From: Ruminococcus sp.
GTDB taxonomy: Bacteria > Bacillota > Clostridia > Oscillospirales > Ruminococcaceae
Assembly: GCA_017526445.1 (NCBI GenBank)
Contig: JAFXRI010000016.1
Span: 1-54,507, forward strand
DNA: 54,507 nucleotides
Reading direction: 5' to 3'
Part shown: positions 7,566 to 15,987 of the stretch, piece after piece
Position numbering within the stretch: the first letter of the stretch is position 1
Layout of the letters: every line of letters begins with the position of its first letter
The notes under the pieces: model-generated
What the model saw: the letters and a program-made list of their open reading frames with translations, nothing else
Database searches by the model: none
Told to the model about the DNA's origin: nothing
Translations under genes and position numbers: made by a program

Positions 7566-10334
7566 ATGCTAAGCCTAAAGGGAATCACCAAGAATTATGT
7601 CACCGGTGATGAGACAGTCAAAGCCCTGAAGGGTATCGACATCGAGTTCAGAGAGAACGAATTCGTTTCGATACTCGGACAGTCAGGCTGCGGCAAGACA
7701 ACGATGCTCAACATCATCGGAGGTCTGGACCGCTATACGGACGGTGACCTCATCATCAACGGCCGCTCCACCAAAGAGTTCAAGGACAGTGACTGGGATG
7801 TCTACCGCAACCATTCGATAGGATTTGTTTTCCAGTCATACAATCTGATACCTCATCAGACCGTACTCTCAAATGTTGAGCTGGCGCTTACGCTTTCGGG
7901 TGTATCAAAGGAAGAAAGACGTGAAAGGGCGCTCAAAGTTCTCAAACAAGTCGGGCTGGAGGATCAGATCAACAAAAAGCCGAACCAGATGTCCGGCGGT
8001 CAGATGCAGAGAGTCGCCATTGCAAGAGCACTTATTAACGATCCGGATATACTCCTTGCCGATGAGCCTACCGGAGCACTCGACTCACAGACGAGCATCC
8101 AGATCATGGAAATACTCAAGGATATCGCCAAGGAAAAGCTCATCATAATGGTAACACATAACCCGGAGATAGCTGAAAAGTATTCCACAAGAATAATAAA
8201 CCTTCTTGACGGTGTAGTCACCAACGACTCCAACCCCTACTCTGCCAACGTGATCGAGCCTATAAAGGATACCAAGGCTGATAAAAAACAGAAATACAAG
8301 AAGACTTCGATGTCCTTCTTTACAGCGCTTTCCCTGTCGCTCAACAACCTTATGACCAAAAAGGGCAGAACGATCCTTACAGCCTTTGCCGGAAGTATCG
8401 GTATCATAGGCATAGCGCTGATCCTGTCGCTGTCAAACGGTGTGCAGAACTATATCGATCAGGTACAGGAGGATACACTTTCCAGCTATCCGATACAGAT
8501 TGAAAATCAGACCTTTGACCTTACGGAAATGCTGCAGAGTATGCAGGGCGAGGTCAAGGATGTCGAGAACCGGACCAAGGACAAGATCTATTCCACAGGC
8601 ATCATGTACAACATCGTAAACACTCTGATGAGCCAGGTCATAACCAATAACCTCACGGATTTCAAGACCTTCCTTGATGATCCGTCAAATGGCTTTGACA
8701 GTCTGACAACAAGCATCAAATACACCTATCAGACTCCCCTGAACATCTACCGGGCGGATTTTGACAACGGATTGATAAAGACAAACCCCTCGACTATCAT
8801 CGACGATCTGTATAAGAGCATGGGCGTATCCTACAATGTTGAAGGACCGGTAAGCTCGATGATGAATCTCGGAATGTCCAGCAACAATATCTGGACCGAG
8901 CTTATCGATAATGAGCAAATGCTCAAAAACCAGTATGACGTCGTATCCGGAAGATGGCCGGAGAAATACAACGAGGTCGTTCTTATCATCGACGAGAACA
9001 ACGGCATCCAGGATTATGCGCTCTATGCCCTCGGACTCAAGGACGCTGAAGAGATCAAGGATATGCTCAAGAAGGCTCTCGCCGGAGAAGTAGTCGAAAA
9101 GCAAAAGGCCGAAAAGGAGACATACACCTATGAGCAGATGATGAATCTTAAATTCAAGCTGCTGGTAAACTCCGATTACTTTGAGAAGCAGGCAAACGGG
9201 ACCTGGGAAGACAAGAGCGGAGACGATGCTTACGTCGTTACCAAGCTCAAGGACAGCGAGGACATCTCGATCGTCGGGATACTCCGCCCCTCGCCGGATG
9301 CAGTTACCACCTCGGTAAGAGGCGGCTCTATCGGATACAGGAGCGACCTGATGACTCACCTTATCAATAAGGTCAACGACAGCGAGGTCGTAAAGCAGCA
9401 GAAAGCCGATCCCAAGGTGGATATATTCACCGGACTCCCCTTTGAGAGCAAAGATGTCAACGAGCAGCTCTATGACGCATACATCGCTGCTATCAAGGAC
9501 CCCGAGCAGAAGGCTAAGGTACAGGCTTATGTGGATCAGCAGAAGAAAGAGGGCAAGCCGCTGGACATCACCGAAGAAATGCTCCAGGCATATGCTCAGA
9601 CTCTTCCCGCCAACCAGCAGCAGACTGTTCAGGCATATCTTGCACAGCTCAAGGAGTCAGGCCTTTCTCCCAACGATATAGTAAAGCGCTTCTCATCTCA
9701 GATGAATTTCCTCAAAACAGATGCAACATATGATGACAACCTCCTGAAGCTGGGCGTATCCGATCTTTCGGTTCCTTACAGGATCAATATCTACCCCAAG
9801 GATTTTGAATCCAAGGAGAAGATAACCGAGAAGATCGAGAACTACAACAATAGTGTTGCCGAGGGCGACAAGATCACCTACACCGATTATATCGGACTGC
9901 TGATGAGCTCGGTATCCACTATCATCAACGCTATCAGCTACATCCTCATCGCATTCGTATCTATCTCGCTGATAGTTTCATCCATAATGATCGGTATCAT
10001 CACCTATATCTCCGTTCTCGAAAGGACAAAGGAGATCGGTATTCTGCGAAGCATCGGTGCTTCCAAGCGTGACATCAGCCGCGTATTCAATGCCGAGACC
10101 CTTATCGTAGGATTTGCCGCCGGTGCTATCGGTATCATAGTAACACTGCTGCTGAACATACCGATAAACATAATCATACACAATATAACGGATATAAGCG
10201 GGCTCTCAAAACTGCCGTGGCTCGGCGCCCTCGCTCTTGTGGGCATATCGATGCTGCTGACGTTTATCGCAGGACTTATCCCCTCGAAGATCGCCGCAAA
10301 GAAGGATCCCGTTATAGCACTCAGAACAGAATGA
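7566..10334 (+). CDS. ABC transporter, ATPase fused to FtsX-type permease (MacB-like)
   Basis: A single 922-residue chain. Residues 1-220 form a MacB/LolD-type ATPase: Walker A GQSGCGKT (about 38-45), Q-loop FQSYN, signature MSGGQ (about 141), Walker B LLADEPTGALD and H-loop VTHN. A first membrane helix is at about 268-289. A large extracellular domain of about 490 residues follows, then three helices near 785-815, 846-870 and 887-905, ending with the FtsX-type tail. Two such chains would make a transporter. Members are mechanotransmission machines that expel antimicrobial peptides or act on lipids and lipoproteins. The AAGGGGAA site precedes the start. Promoter repeats upstream suggest induction by a response regulator. 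The substrate is unknown. Confidence 0.93.
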   Translation: MLSLKGITKNYVTGDETVKALKGIDIEFRENEFVSILGQSGCGKTTMLNIIGGLDRYTDGDLIINGRSTKEFKDSDWDVYRNHSIGFVFQSYNLIPHQTVLSNVELALTLSGVSKEERRERALKVLKQVGLEDQINKKPNQMSGGQMQRVAIARALINDPDILLADEPTGALDSQTSIQIMEILKDIAKEKLIIMVTHNPEIAEKYSTRIINLLDGVVTNDSNPYSANVIEPIKDTKADKKQKYKKTSMSFFTALSLSLNNLMTKKGRTILTAFAGSIGIIGIALILSLSNGVQNYIDQVQEDTLSSYPIQIENQTFDLTEMLQSMQGEVKDVENRTKDKIYSTGIMYNIVNTLMSQVITNNLTDFKTFLDDPSNGFDSLTTSIKYTYQTPLNIYRADFDNGLIKTNPSTIIDDLYKSMGVSYNVEGPVSSMMNLGMSSNNIWTELIDNEQMLKNQYDVVSGRWPEKYNEVVLIIDENNGIQDYALYALGLKDAEEIKDMLKKALAGEVVEKQKAEKETYTYEQMMNLKFKLLVNSDYFEKQANGTWEDKSGDDAYVVTKLKDSEDISIVGILRPSPDAVTTSVRGGSIGYRSDLMTHLINKVNDSEVVKQQKADPKVDIFTGLPFESKDVNEQLYDAYIAAIKDPEQKAKVQAYVDQQKKEGKPLDITEEMLQAYAQTLPANQQQTVQAYLAQLKESGLSPNDIVKRFSSQMNFLKTDATYDDNLLKLGVSDLSVPYRINIYPKDFESKEKITEKIENYNNSVAEGDKITYTDYIGLLMSSVSTIINAISYILIAFVSISLIVSSIMIGIITYISVLERTKEIGILRSIGASKRDISRVFNAETLIVGFAAGAIGIIVTLLLNIPINIIIHNITDISGLSKLPWLGALALVGISMLLTFIAGLIPSKIAAKKDPVIALRTE

Positions 10335-10348
10335 TAACTGTATAAACA

Positions 10349-10387
10349 AATATCCGCCGCACCGTCCTGAACGATGCGGCGGATATT
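10349..10387. terminator. Bidirectional terminator between the ABC transporter and the PspC gene
   Basis: A 13-bp stem, AATATCCGCCGCA / TGCGGCGGATATT, with a 13-nt loop between two convergent genes. Short T-rich tails are on both sides. Confidence 0.8.
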
Positions 10388-10396
10388 CTTATGCCT

Positions 10397-10579
10397 TTAC
10401 TTTTCGGGAAGTATTATCGCTGCCACGATATAGGCAACTACTCCCATTCCCATACATCCGAGAATGACTGCTCCGAGACGTACCAGGTTGGGATCGACTT
10501 CAAAATACTCGGCCACTCCGGCGCACACGCCGCAGATCATCCTGCCTTCTCTTAATCTGTAAAGCTTCTTAGGTCCCAT
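10397..10579 (-). CDS. Small PspC-domain membrane protein
   Basis: A 60-residue protein that is essentially one PspC domain: a basic N-terminus (KKLYRLREGR), the GVCAGVAEYFEVDPNLVRL core, then one hydrophobic helix and a short tail. The ATG used here follows AGGAGG by 8 nt; a further in-frame ATG seven codons upstream overlaps the ribosome site and is rejected. It is the last gene of a PadR-DUF1700-DUF4097-PspC operon, a common Firmicute set linked to envelope stress. Its molecular role, probably as a membrane anchor or regulator, is inferred only from family and context. Confidence 0.88.
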   Translation of the reverse strand: MGPKKLYRLREGRMICGVCAGVAEYFEVDPNLVRLGAVILGCMGMGVVAYIVAAIILPEK

Positions 10580-10596
10580 AACGATTTCCTCCTGTA

Positions 10597-11433
10597 TCAT
10601 TTATTTACAAATCTGATATTGACCTCTCCGATACCGCCTTCGATATCAAAGGGGATGTCCTCTTTTCCGTCACCGCCGTTGCGCTCGATGTTGACGCTGC
10701 CGATACCCGACTTTGCATCTATATCATAATCAGAGCTGCTGCCGTAAACTGTCATATCGACCTCACCGATACCGCACTCGGCATCCATACCTTTTCTCAC
10801 ATATCCGGAGAATATGAGTTCTCCGATGCCTGATTCGATATCGATCTTGCCGGCATCGTAATCCTCAAATACTGCTCTGCCGACGCCGTGTTCTATCTCA
10901 AGATCATCACTGACGTTAAAGTTCTTCGAGTTGAAATCACCGGCTCCGGTATGTATCTCTGCATTTTTGGCTTTGAGGCCATCGACAGTTGCTTCACCTG
11001 CGCCGAGTTCAAGCTTTATCCTGTCGAATTCCTTATCGGGGACTGTGAGCGTCACTCTGGGCTTAGACTTGTCGCTGAGCATAAAGGAGTAAAGATAGGG
11101 CGAGAAGATATGGAGCTTTGACTTCTGCTTGATATAGAACCTTCCGTCTGTTGTACCGTAAGAGTAATAACCCTCGGGAACATTTTCGGCGATCAGATCA
11201 AGTCTGTCTCCGCCCTTATTGATTATAAGGTCGCCCGATCCGATAGAGATCTCCAGTTCGGTGATCTTATCCACAGGCTGATCCTTTATCGAAAAGCTTT
11301 CGAGCTTGATATACTTATCTACCCCGCCGATCCTCCACATCAGTATGCCTGCAACAAGCACGGCGATACCGATAAGCAGCACAATAAGTCCCACTATCAA
11401 CCGGACAGGTCTTACTTTAACACTCTCAACCAT
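10597..11433 (-). CDS. DUF4097-type membrane protein with a repetitive beta-solenoid
   Basis: A 278-residue protein with an N-terminal membrane helix (about 11-35) and an extracellular part. The C-terminal half repeats a 20-25 residue unit marked by GAG/GVG/GIG turns (GAGEATV, GAGDF, GVGRAVF, GIGELIF, GIGEVDM, GIGSVNI, GIGEVNI), as expected for the DUF4097 right-handed beta-solenoid, often called putative adhesin. The start ATG overlaps the end of the DUF1700 gene by 8 nt, with GGAGG inside that gene, so translation is coupled. It is probably a partner of the PspC and DUF1700 proteins in an envelope-sensing complex. No enzymatic motif is present. Confidence 0.87.
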   Translation of the reverse strand: MVESVKVRPVRLIVGLIVLLIGIAVLVAGILMWRIGGVDKYIKLESFSIKDQPVDKITELEISIGSGDLIINKGGDRLDLIAENVPEGYYSYGTTDGRFYIKQKSKLHIFSPYLYSFMLSDKSKPRVTLTVPDKEFDRIKLELGAGEATVDGLKAKNAEIHTGAGDFNSKNFNVSDDLEIEHGVGRAVFEDYDAGKIDIESGIGELIFSGYVRKGMDAECGIGEVDMTVYGSSSDYDIDAKSGIGSVNIERNGGDGKEDIPFDIEGGIGEVNIRFVNK

Positions 11434-12085
11434 TTGCAGCTGCACCTCCGAACAAGATATTATGCGCCGTTTTCACGATCTTGTTTATCGCGCTGACGAA
11501 AAAACTGATAGTACCCTTGAATACTCCCTTGAAGGTCAGGATAAACAGTGCGACAAGAATAAGTCCTGCGCCGAGGGACATAAGCCCTGCCGGGGGAACA
11601 GTGAACAGTGATATGATCCCTCCGATCACCATAGCGGTGCCTGCGCCGACAAATACTATCTCCAGCACGAAGCCGAGGATAAAGAATACGAATGTGAATA
11701 CAAATCCGACGATCAGCAGCGGGAACCACAGCGGGAAAAGGCACAGCAGCAGCAGGAAATTGCTCGCTTTGAAAGACTGCTGAGGTGCAGCACCGGTCTG
11801 TGCCGGAGCGTATGCTCTCTGCTGAGGGATATCTTCCTGCCGGCTCTCTCCACGGCGTTCATCGAGTATAAAGGTCGGTCTTCCGTCGGGATCTATACCG
11901 TTCTCGACATAGATGTTCCTTGCGATCTCGTCGATGCTTCCGAGGCTTTCGGCGGTCTCTTCCTCTTTATCCTCCCCGGCATCGAGGAAGATCTCATTAT
12001 AGTAATCAAGTGCGGCTTCAAGCTCTTCACCGGGCAGCCTTTCGAGGCGTGAGCGAAGCTCGCTGATAAATTCTTCTCTTCTCAT
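11426..12085 (-). CDS. DUF1700 (HAAS-domain) membrane protein
   Basis: A 219-residue protein. Residues 1-65 form the alpha-helical HAAS/DUF1700 signalling domain (opening MRREEFISELRSRLERLPGE, with the conserved YYNEIF stretch), followed by a polar linker and about four closely packed hydrophobic segments. The start codon overlaps the PadR stop as ATGA, which couples translation. In Firmicutes these proteins sit beside PadR regulators and are thought to work with them in sensing envelope or peptide stress. It is encoded between padR and DUF4097 in one operon. The partner relationship is inferred. Confidence 0.88.
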   Translation of the reverse strand: MRREEFISELRSRLERLPGEELEAALDYYNEIFLDAGEDKEEETAESLGSIDEIARNIYVENGIDPDGRPTFILDERRGESRQEDIPQQRAYAPAQTGAAPQQSFKASNFLLLLCLFPLWFPLLIVGFVFTFVFFILGFVLEIVFVGAGTAMVIGGIISLFTVPPAGLMSLGAGLILVALFILTFKGVFKGTISFFVSAINKIVKTAHNILFGGAAANG

Positions 12086-12402
12086 AGCTTTTCATCCACT
12101 CCTAACAAAATACTGTCAACCTTCGCTTTATGGTCGCACCATTCGTCTCGGTAATCGCCGAGTGCATTTGAACCGACAGAAGTGATCCTGTAATAGCGCC
12201 GGTTACGCCCCATGAACTCTTTGTCATACGTTTCGAGCATACCGCCCTTCTGCAATCGTCTCAGCACAGGATACAGCGTTGATTCAGAAACATCCACAGC
12301 CTTGCGTATCATCTGCGTGATCTCATAACCGTAGGTGTCATTCCTGTTCACGACAGAGAGCACCATTGCGTCGAGCAGTCCCGAGCTTATTGGAAAACTC
12401 AT
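12082..12402 (-). CDS. PadR-family transcriptional regulator
   Basis: A 106-residue winged-helix repressor of the short PadR type (PadR-s2). The winged helix is visible as YGYEITQMIRKAVDVSESTLYPVLRRLQKGGMLE, split here as the TYGYEIT opening and the STLYPVLRRL recognition helix, followed by the wing and a C-terminal dimerisation helix. The start follows AAAGGAG. It heads the operon with DUF1700, DUF4097 and PspC. Immediately upstream is a consensus promoter overlapped by a perfect inverted repeat at the -10 box, which makes autorepression likely. The inducer is unknown. Confidence 0.92.
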   Translation of the reverse strand: MSFPISSGLLDAMVLSVVNRNDTYGYEITQMIRKAVDVSESTLYPVLRRLQKGGMLETYDKEFMGRNRRYYRITSVGSNALGDYRDEWCDHKAKVDSILLGVDEKL

Positions 12403-12440
12403 ATAATATACTCCTTTCACTAATATTGTTTCTGTAACTA

Positions 12441-12470
12441 TATTATATCACATATAATATTATCTGTCAA
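12441..12470 (-). promoter_or_regulatory. padR operon promoter with overlapping palindromic operator
   Basis: Minus-strand TTGACA (12465-12470) and TATAAT (12442-12447) with a 17-bp spacer. A perfect 8-bp inverted repeat, TATTATAT-CAC-ATATAATA at 12441-12459, covers the -10 box, where a PadR dimer could block polymerase. The PadR assignment is by position, not by a known consensus. Confidence 0.78.
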
Positions 12471-12505
12471 GAGTATATTATACTATTCCAAATATTATAG
12501 CGGAC

Positions 12506-12535
12506 AAAAAAAGAGCACCCCGTACAGGGTGCTCT
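12506..12535 (-). terminator. Terminator of the carboxyltransferase operon
   Basis: On the minus strand a 9-bp stem (AGAGCACCC / GGGTGCTCT) with a short loop runs into seven T residues, just after the OadA-like stop codon. Confidence 0.92.
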
Positions 12536-12543
12536 TGTGCATA

Positions 12544-13938
12544 TTATACAGAATGGATCTTATTAGCAGCATCGGCGTGCTGGTCGATACCGTATTTAAC
12601 ATTTCTTCTGTGCTCAAAGAACTTGGGTGCTACCTTCGGGAACATAGCATAGGTGAGGACATCTTCCTCCTGCTCTGTCCACTCGGCACATTCCTCACGC
12701 ATCTGATCCAGCTCAGGCTTGAGCAGATCGGCAGGGCGGCAGGTGATAGGCTCCTCCGCACCGAGTATCTTCTTCTGGAACTCGGGATCGATAGTAACAG
12801 GAGTCTTGCCGTACTCGCCCTTGACCATTGCCTTGAACTCCTTGGTAACGGTCTTGTAGCGCTCTCCCATAATAACGTTGAACACGGCCTGTGTTCCGAC
12901 GATCTGAGAAGTCGGAGTTACCAGCGGCGGGAAACCGGAATCCTTTCTTACCTTCGGCACTTCCTTGAGAACGTCCTCGAGCTGGTCAGCCTTGCCGGCC
13001 TGCTTGAGCTGCGAAAGCAGATTTGAGAGCATTCCGCCGGGCACCTGATAAAGCAAAGCATTTGTATTTGTGGCAAGCATCGAGGGATCCAGCAGTCCCG
13101 AGTCGATATACTTCTTTCTGAGAATCATAAAGTAATCTCTTACCTCATTGAGCTTTACAAGGTCAATGCCGGTATCGTACTCTGTTCCCTGGAACGTTGC
13201 GACGATCGACTCGGTAGGCGCATGGGAAGTACCCAGTGCGAGAGGCGAGATCGCAGTATCAACGGAATCAACTCCGGCCTCAACAGCCTTGATTATACAC
13301 ATTGAAGCAAGTCCGGAGGTGTAATGAGTATGCAGAGCGACGGGGATCTTTACAGCCGACTTGATATCTCTTACAAGGCTTTCGGCCTCATAGGGAGTAA
13401 GCAGAGCCGCCATATCCTTTATGCATATGGAATCTGCTCCGGCCGACTCTATTCGCTTGGCATAATCCATATAATACTCATGAGTGAAGACCTCACCGAG
13501 AGTATAGGAGATAGCCACCTGAGCGTGTCCCTTCTCCTTATTGGCTGCCTTGATAGCAGTCTCCAGATTTCTGATATCGTTGAGGGCATCGAATATCCTG
13601 ATTATGTCGATACCGTTGGCGATAGACTTCTGAACGAAGTACTCAACGAGGTCATCAGCATAATGACGGTAGCCCAGCATATTCTGGCCTCTGAAAAGCA
13701 TCTGCAGTTTGGTGTTGGGCATTGCCTTGCGGATAGTGCGGAGTCTCTCCCAGGGATCCTCGTTCAGGAATCTGATACAGGCATCAAAGGTCGCACCGCC
13801 CCATACCTCGGCGGAATAATAGCCTATCTCGTCCATCGTGGAAAGAATGGGCTTCATATCGTCGATAGTCATTCTCGTGGCGATGAGTGACTGGTGAGCG
13901 TCACGCAGCGCAGTTTCGGTGATTTTAAGTTTTCCCAT
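12544..13938 (-). CDS. OadA-like carboxyltransferase (oxaloacetate decarboxylase alpha / transcarboxylase 5S type)
   Basis: A 464-residue TIM-barrel carboxyltransferase that moves a carboxyl group between oxaloacetate/pyruvate and biotin. Seen are RDAHQSLIATRM at the barrel start, EVWGGATFD, the IKDMAALL segment with the carbamylated metal-bridging Lys, and the metal ligands of LHTHYTSG. The PYC_OADA-type C-terminal domain is present, but there is no biotinyl domain; that is the separate protein encoded just upstream. Expected partners are the biotin carrier and the acyl-CoA carboxyltransferase-like subunit of the same operon, which matches the 5S subunit of Propionibacterium transcarboxylase. 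A sodium-pump decarboxylase role would need an OadB subunit, which is not in the window. Confidence 0.92.
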   Translation of the reverse strand: MGKLKITETALRDAHQSLIATRMTIDDMKPILSTMDEIGYYSAEVWGGATFDACIRFLNEDPWERLRTIRKAMPNTKLQMLFRGQNMLGYRHYADDLVEYFVQKSIANGIDIIRIFDALNDIRNLETAIKAANKEKGHAQVAISYTLGEVFTHEYYMDYAKRIESAGADSICIKDMAALLTPYEAESLVRDIKSAVKIPVALHTHYTSGLASMCIIKAVEAGVDSVDTAISPLALGTSHAPTESIVATFQGTEYDTGIDLVKLNEVRDYFMILRKKYIDSGLLDPSMLATNTNALLYQVPGGMLSNLLSQLKQAGKADQLEDVLKEVPKVRKDSGFPPLVTPTSQIVGTQAVFNVIMGERYKTVTKEFKAMVKGEYGKTPVTIDPEFQKKILGAEEPITCRPADLLKPELDQMREECAEWTEQEEDVLTYAMFPKVAPKFFEHRRNVKYGIDQHADAANKIHSV

Positions 13939-13956
13939 TTATGACCGTCCTTTCGA

Positions 13957-14325
13957 TCAGCCGATAACGGCAAGCACTGTGCCTGTCTCAACAGCAGTGC
14001 CCTTAGTAGTATTGACGCTGAGCACCTTGCCCTCGATAGGAGAATTGACATCGTTCTCCATCTTCATAGCCTCGAGCACAAAGAGAGCCTGCCCTGCCTT
14101 GACCGAATCGCCGACAGACACCTTAACATCGAGGATAGTTCCGGGCATCGGAGCAGTCACCTTGGTACCGTCCGCAACGGCAGCTGCGGGAGCGGGAGCT
14201 GCTGCGGGTGCAGGAGCTGCTGCGGGAGCGGGAACTGCTGCAGCCGGAGCTGCTGCATCGGCTGCAAGCTCTTCAACTGCTACATCATAAGCCTTACCGT
14301 TTACTGTAATGCTGTATCTTTTCAT
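13957..14325 (-). CDS. Biotin carboxyl carrier protein (transcarboxylase 1.3S / decarboxylase gamma type)
   Basis: A 122-residue carrier. A short N-terminal beta segment is followed by an Ala/Pro linker (about residues 22-50, alternating AAPAPA units) and a C-terminal biotinyl domain of about 70 residues with the biotinylation motif EAMKMEN, whose second-last-type Lys carries biotin. The Ala/Pro linker and size match the 1.3S subunit of transcarboxylase and the gamma subunits of biotin decarboxylases more than the longer AccB of fatty-acid synthesis. It lies between the two carboxyltransferase genes, with gaps of 18 and 34 bp, so one carrier probably serves both. Confidence 0.93.
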   Translation of the reverse strand: MKRYSITVNGKAYDVAVEELAADAAAPAAAVPAPAAAPAPAAAPAPAAAVADGTKVTAPMPGTILDVKVSVGDSVKAGQALFVLEAMKMENDVNSPIEGKVLSVNTTKGTAVETGTVLAVIG

Positions 14326-14359
14326 ATTGATATACCACCATTCTATAAAGTATTATTCA

Positions 14360-15742
14360 TCAAAGCTGGATATTGGAATGCTTCTTGGGGAGTCTCGAGA
14401 TGCGCTTGCCGGAAAGGATATCCGCTGCGCCGAGCAATGCAGTTCTGATGCCTTCGGGAGCCACGACCATATCTACGCCGAAGCTCTGGGCAGCAGCTGC
14501 TGCAGAAGCCTCATCCTTAGAATACTGCGCGGCAAGCTCATTCCTCCTGGCAGTAAGATCAGCAGCGCCCTTCAGCTCGTCATGATGCAGGAACTCCACA
14601 GCTGCATCCGGAGCAAGGGGTGAGATCACAGCAGAAGGTACAGCAAATGTCATATCTGCATTTGCACCCTTTCCTGCGAGGGCGATATACGCTGCGCCGT
14701 AAGCCTTGCCGGTTATAACAGCGAGCTTGACGGTCGTAGCCTCGGCATAAGCGTGAGCAAGCTTTGCCATACTCTTAACAGCGCCGGCGGCCTCTGTCGC
14801 ATCGCTGGCTGCGAAGCCTTCGGTATCGACAAAGGTAACGACCGGTACAGCGAAAGCGTCGCAGGTGCGGACGAAACGAGCAAGCTTGCTGGCGTCATCT
14901 GCTGAAAGCTTATCAGCCGTCTTATTGGAAGCAAGCACTCCGACAGTTGCGCCGCCGAGAGAAGCAAAAGCGGTATAAGCAGCCTTACCGTAATCGGCAT
15001 AGACTTCAAAAACGCTGTCCGCATCGAATACAGCCTCAGCCTGTGAAGCGGCATCGCTGCCGAAAGCAGCGGAAGGAGCCTCGAACTCAAACATAGGAAC
15101 AGGTGAAAGATTATTCTGCGGGAGCTTTTCAAGCAGCTGTCTTACAGCATCCGCTGCAGCCTTATCGTCTTCGCAGACGAGGGCGGCGGTACCGTTGGCA
15201 GCGGCATTCCCGGCAGGATCCTTTATATCGCTGTTGCTTGCCACATAAAGCTCAGCATCCTTTGTAAGAACAGTCAGATCTGCGCTGACTGCCAGCATAG
15301 CTGCACTTCCCGAGCAGACGCCGGCGACTACCGCTATCTGAGGAACTACGCCGGAAAGGTTGCTGGTCCACATAAGAAGCTCACCGTAAGCATTCATAGC
15401 AGCGAAAGGCTCCTCCAGATCAGCACCGAGGCTGTCATACACTCCCACCAAGGGGACACCGGTCTTTGCGGCGAGATCATAGACCTTAGCGATCTTCTGC
15501 GCCTGGACGCGGCTCATAGCGCCTCCCTTTACAGTAACATCCTGTGAAAAAGCATAAACGGGATCACCGTTCACGAAGCCGTAAGCAGTGATAACTCCTG
15601 AAAGCTCCCCACTGCTGACCGCATAAGGATCAAGCTCGGTAAATACCCCGTCATCAAACAGATATGTCAGACGTTTTCTTGCGTCACTTTCGGCAGCTGC
15701 GCGCCCCGAAAGCTCGTCAAGAGTCAAGTTTTTCTGTGACAT
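14360..15742 (-). CDS. Divergent acyl-CoA carboxyltransferase-like protein (MmdA / transcarboxylase 12S type)
   Basis: A 460-residue crotonase-fold carboxyltransferase related to propionyl-CoA carboxylase beta and methylmalonyl-CoA decarboxylase alpha, which are usually about 510 residues. Both halves are recognisable: SGVVPQIAVVAG..CSG in the N-half and ARFVRTCDAFAVPVVTFVDT then AHAYAEAT..VITGKAYGAAY in the C-half. Family positions that normally read CAGGA and AYGGAY are CSGSA and AYGAAY here, and the usual AVMG loop is ISPLA, so activity or acyl specificity may differ. GGAGG precedes the chosen ATG. As first gene of the operon it would hand or take carboxyl groups via the biotin carrier. 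Confidence 0.85.
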   Translation of the reverse strand: MSQKNLTLDELSGRAAAESDARKRLTYLFDDGVFTELDPYAVSSGELSGVITAYGFVNGDPVYAFSQDVTVKGGAMSRVQAQKIAKVYDLAAKTGVPLVGVYDSLGADLEEPFAAMNAYGELLMWTSNLSGVVPQIAVVAGVCSGSAAMLAVSADLTVLTKDAELYVASNSDIKDPAGNAAANGTAALVCEDDKAAADAVRQLLEKLPQNNLSPVPMFEFEAPSAAFGSDAASQAEAVFDADSVFEVYADYGKAAYTAFASLGGATVGVLASNKTADKLSADDASKLARFVRTCDAFAVPVVTFVDTEGFAASDATEAAGAVKSMAKLAHAYAEATTVKLAVITGKAYGAAYIALAGKGANADMTFAVPSAVISPLAPDAAVEFLHHDELKGAADLTARRNELAAQYSKDEASAAAAAQSFGVDMVVAPEGIRTALLGAADILSGKRISRLPKKHSNIQL

Positions 15743-15810
15743 ACAGTTCTTTCCTCCAATCAAGAAATTTGCAGGCACGGCATAATGCCTGCCCATAACA
15801 ATACATATTA

Positions 15811-15839
15811 ATTATACTATTCTTCTTCATATAATACAA
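15811..15839 (-). promoter_or_regulatory. Promoter of the carboxyltransferase operon
   Basis: Minus-strand TTGTAT (15834-15839) and TATAAT (15811-15816) with a 17-bp spacer. The leader that follows carries a small hairpin (CAGGCA / TGCCTG) near 15774-15794. Confidence 0.62.
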
Positions 15840-15987
15840 GAGTAAACTACCGACCATTTTCACTTTTTACAATTTCGTAACAAATTTCGACAGCGATATG
15901 ACAGCGATAATTATATACGAAAAACCGAACTGCAAGTCAGACTCTTTCATAAGAAGCCCTGACAGCAATATCCCTGCCAAAGGTCTG

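Noticed and set aside
12544-13938. Pyruvate carboxylase
   Set aside because: There is no biotin carboxylase domain or gene next to it and the chain has only the carboxyltransferase part.
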